The translations under genes and the position numbers were made by a program. From Erwinia_E haradaeae_G (GTDB lineage Bacteria; Pseudomonadota; Gammaproteobacteria; Enterobacterales; Enterobacteriaceae), in the NCBI RefSeq assembly GCF_900698955.1, contig NZ_LR217720.1, forward strand, positions 434,001 to 498,000: a stretch of DNA of 64,000 nucleotides, read 5' to 3'. Positions within the stretch are counted from its first letter, which is position 1. Each line of letters begins with the position of its first letter. Shown piece after piece: positions 57,631 to 64,000 of the stretch. The notes beneath the pieces were generated by a model that had not been told where the DNA came from, searched no databases, and saw only the letters and a list, made by a program, of their open reading frames with translations.

Positions 57631-59201
57631 AGGTATATTCCTTACCCGTATTTCATTGTGTAAAATGCTTGAGAACTAATCTTCTTTGTTAATGAAAAAA
57701 TGAGAGAGGTCGTGCATACTAAATTTAGGAAGAATGATTAGTGTATGCAAAATAACACCCTGTATTAAGTTCTTTTATATATTTATATACTTAATAGAAT
57801 AAATATACAGTATGCTATGTATGTAACTGTATAGCATCCATGCATTCACCGCTAATCATAGTGAAGAAGTGAAAATTCTTACCACGTAGTGTATTAAATA
57901 TATTTATTCAATACAGAGACGATTTCTATTGGATAAAATCTTAGCAATATGAAGCGATGGTTAGTATTTATTGTATTATCTGATATGCGGAATCTTTTAA
58001 AGATTACTGATTATAATTCTTTACTAGATGTTTTGTTTTTGAGCTTCTGGGATGTTGATCGTTGTTGTCTTTAATTTTATATATTGTACATACGATGCTC
58101 CTATTAAATAACTATAATTAGATATTCAACAGACAACTGACTAGTAATTAAAATAGATAGTGGCTCATAGAGGTATATGGTTCGTGATCGCGAAAGAATT
58201 ATACACGTATGCATCATATAATGATTTCTCACACCACACAATCAAGATTTCTGAAATAATTAAGTGATATATAAAATCGATAGCTTCTCAATATAAGAAA
58301 TTCTATGATCACTGTATTTTCTTTTGCCTTATATGTGATAATACGGCATAATGTGAATACATCCTTATGTATTGGTGTGAATTTTTATTCATAAAGATAC
58401 CTGTATCTTGTGTACTGATTATGCATATGTAATGTGAATAATATTATTATTATATATGTCTGAGTGGTATAGTACTCATACTAATATTAATACTAAATAT
58501 TCATGTTTATGGCCTTGAAGTACACAGAAGACCTTCCGTATTTTTAGATGCATATAGCATGGAATTCATAGTTTATTGTTAAGTTAAGGGTTTTCCTTCA
58601 ACATGATAAAGGATCTACATGTGATACAAAATCCATACGTGCGTCTCTTGAATACTATAATTAAAATACAACAAATATAAGAGATTCTCATAGAGAATAG
58701 CGCATTTTTATTTTTAATATCATGCGTTTATTTCTTCTTTTATAATGTGTTTCTAGCGAGTTATCAGATCGTCTAACTAAACTTTCTGATATATCATATA
58801 TACCAGGAAAGTTAGATAGGCTATGATTGTCAACAACCATCATTTAGTTAGTAATTAAGGTTTAAGATAGTATATTTAGTACGCTTTTAACTTAGATATT
58901 TAGGATCGTAGTAAACCCTAAAGCGCATGATGTATAATGCAATTTCATTTCTGGGGCATAAGATATATTATTATTAATAATTAGATGCGCCAAAATAATC
59001 ATTTTGATATCTAACGAAACGTTATTACTGTGCATATCATGTAACATGCATGTATAAAATGGATGAAAACTGATCAGAAAAAGATTCATTACAGCGTACA
59101 CACCACATATATCACTGATTAAGGAAAAGATTTTCTAATCACTCTATGACTCTGTACTCGATCTATAGCTCCTTACTTGTTAGTAATTCTATTGGAAAGT
59201 T
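57631..59201. other. Gene-free spacer between divergent aceE and ubiD
   Basis: 1.6 kb with no recognisable gene; it must hold both promoters. E. coli has pdhR and then aroP upstream of aceE; no pdhR trace is seen. Minor structures: AAGATAC/GTATCTT near 58397-58412 and an imperfect stem (CTAACT..ACTTTCTG with CAGGAAAGTTAG) around 58770-58818. Confidence 0.55.
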
Positions 59202-60680
59202 ATGCAATATGTAGATTTAAGAGATTTTCTGGGACTTCTTGAAAGAAACGGAAAATTAAAACGCATTACGCAAGAAGTCAATCCAGATCTTGAAATGACT
59301 GAAATTGCTAATCGTACATTACATCTGAATGGCCCCGCTTTATTATTTGAGAATCCCAAAGGTTACAAAATGCCAGTATTATGTAATCTGTTTGGCACAT
59401 TAGACCGCATAGCGATGGGCATGGGACAGACCAGTATACATTCTCTACGGGATGTAGGACATTTATTAGCTTTTCTCAAAGAGCCCACCATCCCAGATGG
59501 AGCGCGGAATTTTTTTAAAAAAATTCCGCAGTGGAAGCAAGTCTTAAACATGCCTACTAAACGGGTTCGACATGCACTTTGTCAAGAACACATATGGCAA
59601 GACAAAGAAGTAGATTTGGATCGCATTCCAATAATGAAATGCTGGCCAGGTGATATCGCACCATTAGTTACCTGGGGTCTCACGGTGACGCGTGGTCCAC
59701 ACAAAAAAAGACAGAATTTAGGAATTTATCGCCAACAGGTGATTGGAAAAAATAAATTAATCATGCGATGGCTGCCACAGCGTGGTGGTGCATTGGATTT
59801 TCAAGCTTGGCGTGGTGATAAAACTGGTGAGAAACGTTTTCCTGTATCAGTGGCACTAGGTGCTGATCCAGCAACTATTTTAGGGGCTGTCACACCCATA
59901 CCGGATACCCTATCAGAATATGCTTTTGCTGGTTTGTTACGCGGCACTAGAACTGAAGTAGTAAAGTGCATTTCTAATGACTTAGAGGTACCAGCTAGAT
60001 CAGAAATTGTATTAGAAGGATATATTGAGGCAGACGAAGTAGCGCTGGAGGGTCCATATGGTGATCATACTGGATACTATAATGAATCTGATGTGTTTCC
60101 AGTATTTACTGTGACTCATATAACACAACGCAGTGATGCTATTTATCATTCTACTTACACAGGAAGACCCCCTGATGAACCTTCAGTTCTTGGTGTAGCT
60201 CTGAACGAAGTATTTATCCCCCTGTTACAAAAACAGTTTCCCGAAGTAATAGATTTTTACGTTCCTTCAGAGGCCTGCTCTTACCGTCTAGCGATAGTCA
60301 CTATTAAAAAACAATATGTAGGACATGCAAAATTTATAATGATGGGTATTTGGTCGTGTTTACGACAATTTACTTATACAAAATTTATTATTGTATGTGA
60401 TGATGATATTAACGCAAGAGATTGGAATGATGTAATCTGGGCTATTACCACACGTGTGGATCCAGCACGTGACATAGTTCTTATAGAGAATACGCCTATT
60501 GATTATCTTGATTTTGCATCACCAGTATCTGGGTTAGGATCGAAAATGGGTATGGATGCAACAAATAAATGGTCTGGTGAAACTCAGCGTAAATGGGGAT
60601 ATCCTATACAGAAGGATCCTGAAGTCACCGCGCGCATTGATGCAATCTGGAATGAGCTAGGAATTCAGAGATCTATGTAG
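59202..60680 (+). CDS. ubiD: 3-octaprenyl-4-hydroxybenzoate carboxy-lyase (prenylated-FMN dependent)
   Basis: 492 residues (E. coli UbiD 497), starting MQYVDLRDFLGLLERNGKLK. Family blocks are intact: RWLPQRGGALDFQAW, EIVLEGYIEADEVALEGPYG with DHTGYYNESDVFPVF (conserved acidic residues and Mn/prFMN contacts), and the C-terminal DATNKWSGETQRKWG. It decarboxylates octaprenyl-4-hydroxybenzoate in ubiquinone synthesis, using prenyl-FMN made by UbiX, which is not in this window. fre follows 57 bases later as in E. coli, so the two are probably one transcript. Its presence argues for retained respiratory quinone synthesis. Confidence 0.97.
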   Translation: MQYVDLRDFLGLLERNGKLKRITQEVNPDLEMTEIANRTLHLNGPALLFENPKGYKMPVLCNLFGTLDRIAMGMGQTSIHSLRDVGHLLAFLKEPTIPDGARNFFKKIPQWKQVLNMPTKRVRHALCQEHIWQDKEVDLDRIPIMKCWPGDIAPLVTWGLTVTRGPHKKRQNLGIYRQQVIGKNKLIMRWLPQRGGALDFQAWRGDKTGEKRFPVSVALGADPATILGAVTPIPDTLSEYAFAGLLRGTRTEVVKCISNDLEVPARSEIVLEGYIEADEVALEGPYGDHTGYYNESDVFPVFTVTHITQRSDAIYHSTYTGRPPDEPSVLGVALNEVFIPLLQKQFPEVIDFYVPSEACSYRLAIVTIKKQYVGHAKFIMMGIWSCLRQFTYTKFIIVCDDDINARDWNDVIWAITTRVDPARDIVLIENTPIDYLDFASPVSGLGSKMGMDATNKWSGETQRKWGYPIQKDPEVTARIDAIWNELGIQRSM

Positions 60681-60737
60681 TTTTCAGTGCAATCAAGGTA
60701 CAATGATGATGATAAGAATCATTTCAAAGAGGAATAC

Positions 60738-61439
60738 GTGCCAAACGTAATATGTAAAACCTCCTCATTAGAGGAGATTACTACTAATATATATCGAGTG
60801 CGTTTAATTCCGAAATCGGATTTTAGTTTTCGTGCAGGGCAGTATTTAATTCTTAAAATAACAGATCAAGAGCGTCGTGCGTTTTCTGTTGCTTCTACCC
60901 CTATAGAACAAGATATTATTGAGTTGCATATCGGAGCGTCTGAATATAATTCATATGCGATGTCGGCCATCATGCATATTCAGAATAATACTAATATTAT
61001 TATTGATATACCACATGGCCATGCCTGGTTAAGAGAAGAAAAAGATTTTCCAATTATATTAATTGCCGGTGGAACAGGTTTTTCTTATATTCGTTCCATT
61101 CTTTTAACAGCTCTTGCAGAACAGGCAGATCGATCAATTTCACTATATTGGGGTGGGCGCGAAAAAAAACACCTATATGAACTAGATGCGCTAAATCTGT
61201 TAACACTACGTTATCCTAATCTAAATGTTCATCCAGTTCTGGAATATCCAATAGATGGATTTAAGGGTCGATATGGCACTGTTTTAAATGCAGTAATGGA
61301 CGACTATGGCTGCCTATCCAAGCATTATATCTATCTTGCAGGGCCTGTTAGTATGGTCAGAAAGGCGCGGGTATTTTTTTGTGCTGAACGCGATGCTCAA
61401 CCATCACTGATGTTTGCAGATGCGTTTAATATTACCTAA
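60738..61439 (+). CDS. fre: NAD(P)H-flavin reductase
   Basis: 233 residues from a GTG start at 60738, exactly the E. coli Fre length. The frame extends upstream to another GTG at 60687, but AAAGAGG sits 5 bases before 60738 and the family alignment begins at PNVICKTSSLEEITTNIYRV. Ferredoxin-reductase-type motifs: RAGQYLILKI and RAFSVASTP (flavin pocket), and ILIAGGTGFSYIRSILL with YWGGREKKHLYEL (NAD(P)H side). It reduces free flavins, which can supply FMNH2 for UbiX/UbiD and help ferric reduction. It is paired with ubiD, as in E. coli. Confidence 0.95.
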   Translation: MPNVICKTSSLEEITTNIYRVRLIPKSDFSFRAGQYLILKITDQERRAFSVASTPIEQDIIELHIGASEYNSYAMSAIMHIQNNTNIIIDIPHGHAWLREEKDFPIILIAGGTGFSYIRSILLTALAEQADRSISLYWGGREKKHLYELDALNLLTLRYPNLNVHPVLEYPIDGFKGRYGTVLNAVMDDYGCLSKHYIYLAGPVSMVRKARVFFCAERDAQPSLMFADAFNIT

Positions 61440-62316
61440 TATATTATATAGAACTATGAAGTTTCTCATATTTTATCGGCGCTCTCTGTACATACAATTG
61501 CATTTTTTATCATTTGAATGATTCATCATGTAATATAATGAATATAATCTATAGATTTAAATCTAGTAATGCATGAGTAGACAATCTATTATAGATGATA
61601 AAATCACGAATAAAATAATTCGTATATGTAGTAAATGATGTCGATTTGCGGTTTTACAGAAAGCTAATTTTATATTGTAGATTACAATCATGACGATATA
61701 AATTTTGAGTGCTTCATCGGAAGCGTATAATAAAATCATGTACACATAATACAGTAACTTCGTTCGCTATCACCATGAAGTTAAATGTCCGATAGCCTTC
61801 TACTATAAAATCAACGTCATAATTTCATATTTACCAAAAATAGATGTACTATTTATACGCTTTCTGTTTTCTTAACTGAGAGATATGTTCTTACAGAACA
61901 TAGAATAGAGGTTAATTTTTAGATATGGCCCCTTCATTAATAGGTATTGTATTTAATGTAAGACACAGATATATATTTTATAACAAATAAATACATCACC
62001 ATAAATGGTGATGTCGTAGTTTATTAGTTTTAAAAACATATGTTTCATAACAAAACATATCATAGTGCATCCTCTTTTCTTACATAAATAATACCACATT
62101 GATTTATTTTACGTAAAATATGTACAATGCAAAGATATATTATAAAAAATAAGATTTATAAAAATGCTTTTTTAAGTGATTTATGTTTGTATTATACGAG
62201 TCAACTAGGAAATACATCATTTTATATTGTTAACCTCAGTGAAATATTTTTAAGCATAGTAGACATAGAAGAATACTCTTCTTAAAATTGTAATGTGTAA
62301 ATGCGAATATATGTAC
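61440..62316. other. Spacer between convergent fre and aroP
   Basis: No gene. Near the middle is the hairpin 61993-62014 listed separately, and beside it a weaker 8-bp stem ATATGTTT/AAACATAT at about 62038-62060. Nothing else supportable. Confidence 0.55.
61993..62014 (-). terminator. Possible intrinsic terminator downstream of aroP
   Basis: The arms ACATCACCAT and ATGGTGATGT are exactly complementary (10 bp; more realistically 9 bp with a TAAA loop in the plus strand). On the minus strand the stem is followed by ATTTATTTG, a T-rich stretch. It lies about 300 bases after the aroP stop, far for a terminator but with nothing else between. Confidence 0.4.
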
Positions 62317-63690
62317 TCATGTGATTTTCTCATACCGCGTAGTATGTAAAATTTTAATCCAATAACCTATAGATAGGACACATATCCAAACTGGAATTAA
62401 CCACACAGAAAGGACCATATTTGGTTGTATAGATAACTGTATGACAATCCAAACCATAAATAATAAACAAAGCCAGTTTCTAAATGGATAAAATAATGTA
62501 CGAAAGAAGTATTGCTCTTTTATATATATATGGTTGATTGTCCGTCGAAATTTTATGTGCACTAAAGTAATCATTGTCCAATTCAGTACTAGAGCAGAAA
62601 CTGTGAGAGCCATAAACAAGATAAAAGTTTTGTTGGGTAAATAATAATTCAACAACAAACACAATGTAGTAGCTACAGCAGAAAATAGGATGGATCTTGT
62701 CGGTACACCGTGACGATTCAGTCTCCACAGGAAACTAGGAGCGTTTCCTTGTTGTGCTAAGCTAAATAGCATACGGCTATTACAATACACGCAACTATTG
62801 TATACCGATAAAGCCGCAGCTAGAACTATCATATTAAAAATGGTCGCTACAGCTTGATCATCTAACTGATGAAAGATCACAACAAATGGACTGATAGAAC
62901 TTGTCACTTGTGACCAAGGTCGTAGAGCAAGCAGAATAGTTAAAGAACAAATGTAAAAAAATAAGATACAGTATATCAATTGATTTGTAGCTCTCGGGAT
63001 ATTAATATTTGGTTGAGCAGCTTCGGCTGCAGTCATTCCAATAAGCTCTAGCCCTCCAAATGAAAACATAATGATTGGCATCATGATAAATAATCCATTA
63101 TAACCATGCGGTAAAAATCCACCATATTGCCATAAATTGCTTATAGTAGCATGTGAGCCGGCGTAATTACTAAGCAACATAAAAAACCCAAATAAGATCA
63201 TACCTAAGACTGATATGATTTTAATCATACATAACCAAAACTCTATTTCACCAAAAACTCTTACGTGCATGAGGTTAACGATATTAATGAAAATAAGGAA
63301 TAGAGCAGCAGACATCCATGTTGGTATACTTGGGTACCAAAACTGAATATACTGACCTATAGCGGTAAGTTCAGTCATTGCAACTAGAATGTATAGCACC
63401 CAATAGTTCCACCCGGATACAAAACCAGCAAAATTACCGTAATATTTATAAGCAAAATAACTCAAAGTACCTGCTACTGGTTCAGCTACCGCCATCTCAC
63501 AGATTTGTCGCGTAATGAAAGAAGCAATGCATCCAACTATTGCATAACCTAATATAATACCAGGACCAGAAGATTGAATTACCTGCGCACTACCTAAAAA
63601 CAGTCCAGTGCCAATTGTACCACCTAAGGACATGAGATGAATGTGACGACTTTTTAATCCACGTTGTAGTGATATTTGCTTTTCGTGCAT
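62317..63690 (-). CDS. aroP: Aromatic amino acid permease AroP (APC family)
   Basis: 457 residues (E. coli AroP 456), an inner-membrane transporter with about 12 hydrophobic spans. The N-terminal SLGGTIGTGLFLGSAQVIQS and GPGIILGYAIVGCI match AroP more closely than PheP (which reads FLGIGPAIQMAGPAVLLG), as does YNSCVYCNSRMLFSLAQQGN. AroP is a proton-coupled importer of Phe, Tyr and Trp in E. coli. The EEPVAG motif of the family reads AEPVAG here. AGGAAAAAG lies upstream of the ATG. In E. coli aroP sits beside pdhR-aceE; here ubiD-fre lie between, but the neighbourhood is recognisable. The direction of transport in a symbiont is not settled by sequence. Confidence 0.92.
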   Translation of the reverse strand: MHEKQISLQRGLKSRHIHLMSLGGTIGTGLFLGSAQVIQSSGPGIILGYAIVGCIASFITRQICEMAVAEPVAGTLSYFAYKYYGNFAGFVSGWNYWVLYILVAMTELTAIGQYIQFWYPSIPTWMSAALFLIFINIVNLMHVRVFGEIEFWLCMIKIISVLGMILFGFFMLLSNYAGSHATISNLWQYGGFLPHGYNGLFIMMPIIMFSFGGLELIGMTAAEAAQPNINIPRATNQLIYCILFFYICSLTILLALRPWSQVTSSISPFVVIFHQLDDQAVATIFNMIVLAAALSVYNSCVYCNSRMLFSLAQQGNAPSFLWRLNRHGVPTRSILFSAVATTLCLLLNYYLPNKTFILFMALTVSALVLNWTMITLVHIKFRRTINHIYIKEQYFFRTLFYPFRNWLCLLFMVWIVIQLSIQPNMVLSVWLIPVWICVLSIGYWIKILHTTRYEKIT

Positions 63691-64000
63691 TAATACTTTT
63701 TCCTAAGACAAGGACTTGGTTAAACCTTGATAAGCTACACTAGTGATTTTATATGTAATGCACCCTAACCTATGCACTCAATTGAAATATGAGTGCATAG
63801 GTTTTGTAACAAATTATATGATAGTGAAATATGATATACTTTCATTCTATTAGGGTTTCAGCTAGTCTCATAGACTTCTTATATCATACTATGATTGTGA
63901 CACAAGGATGTAATTTATTTAGTTTTCATACAGAAACTCTACTTAGCCCCTTTGATATCCGCGTGAATAAATATGTGAATATTCATTCATTTACGCATTG
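63691..64000. other. Spacer upstream of aroP, with a 14-bp perfect hairpin
   Basis: No gene to the window edge. It must hold the aroP promoter. The hairpin at 63767-63803 is listed separately. I see no TyrR-box pair (TGTAAA..TTTACA) in it. Confidence 0.55.
63767..63803. repeat. 14-bp perfect hairpin upstream of aroP
   Basis: The arms AACCTATGCACTCA (63767-63780) and TGAGTGCATAGGTT (63790-63803) are exactly complementary with a 9-base loop, and unusually GC-rich for a spacer here. It ends 77 bases before the aroP start (on the minus strand). On the plus strand it is followed by TTG and no long T tract. It could be the 3'-end stem of a minus-strand gene beyond the window or a leader element of aroP. 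Confidence 0.8.

Noticed and set aside
1..64000. CRISPR arrays, insertion sequences, prophage genes, toxin-antitoxin pairs, restriction or defence systems, rRNA, tmRNA, RNase P RNA and 4.5S RNA
   Set aside because: Looked for direct repeats with spacers, transposase or integrase motifs and the conserved cores of these RNAs; none seen. A covariance-model scan would be the decisive test for RNAs.

Overview
The window looks like a piece of the reduced, AT-rich chromosome of a host-restricted gammaproteobacterial (Enterobacterales-type) endosymbiont. Nearly every gene is a close orthologue of an Escherichia coli gene, with E. coli-like start positions and lengths. About one third of the window is AT-rich spacer with no recognisable gene. 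I see no insertion sequence, phage, CRISPR array, tRNA, rRNA or other known RNA gene. Genus cannot be fixed from the sequence alone; Blochmannia-, Baumannia- or Ishikawaella-like lineages share this general style.

Layout. 1-2070: end of the ribosomal alpha operon (rpsD 3' end, rpoA, rplQ), then tusE. 3210-4646: hldE (LPS heptose). 5941-8763: prlC-rsmJ, with rsmJ frameshifted at a poly(A) tract. 9717-11945: orn facing sohB. 13273-17689: cca, then the divergent pair rsmC/holD. 18904-24799: topA-cysB, lpxM. 26228-27555: dapE plus the small membrane protein gene ypfN. 28113-32353 (minus): leuS-lptE-holA. 33649-35418: ligA without its BRCT domain. 35419-38658: the largest empty stretch. 38659-41004: lon, convergent with the minus-strand rpsU-dnaG-rpoD operon (41360-45581). 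tsaD is divergent from rpsU, then folB. 48344-57630 (minus): argS, trxB, lpd, aceF, aceE. 59202-61439: ubiD-fre. 62317-63690 (minus): aroP.

What the genes do together. The set covers core information processing (RNA polymerase alpha and sigma-70, primase, topoisomerase I, DNA ligase, clamp-loader subunits delta and psi, LeuRS, ArgRS, CCA-adding enzyme, tRNA-modification factors TusE and TsaD, oligoribonuclease). It also covers outer-membrane and LPS maintenance (HldE, LpxM, LptE), pyruvate dehydrogenase, thioredoxin reductase, folate and ubiquinone steps, a lysine/diaminopimelate step (DapE), a sulfur-assimilation regulator (CysB) and an aromatic amino-acid permease (AroP). This fits a Gram-negative mutualist that keeps an outer membrane, respiration and amino-acid metabolism.

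The window holds no new multi-gene system that I can recognise. The points worth a second look are signs of gene-by-gene erosion and odd spacer structure: an A9 frameshift splitting rsmJ; an E2 subunit (AceF) whose second lipoyl domain has Gln in place of the lipoyl Lys; a CCA enzyme with its HD phosphohydrolase motif gone; a BRCT-less LigA; and several long perfect inverted repeats in spacers, the strongest a 20-bp stem at 5626-5676.
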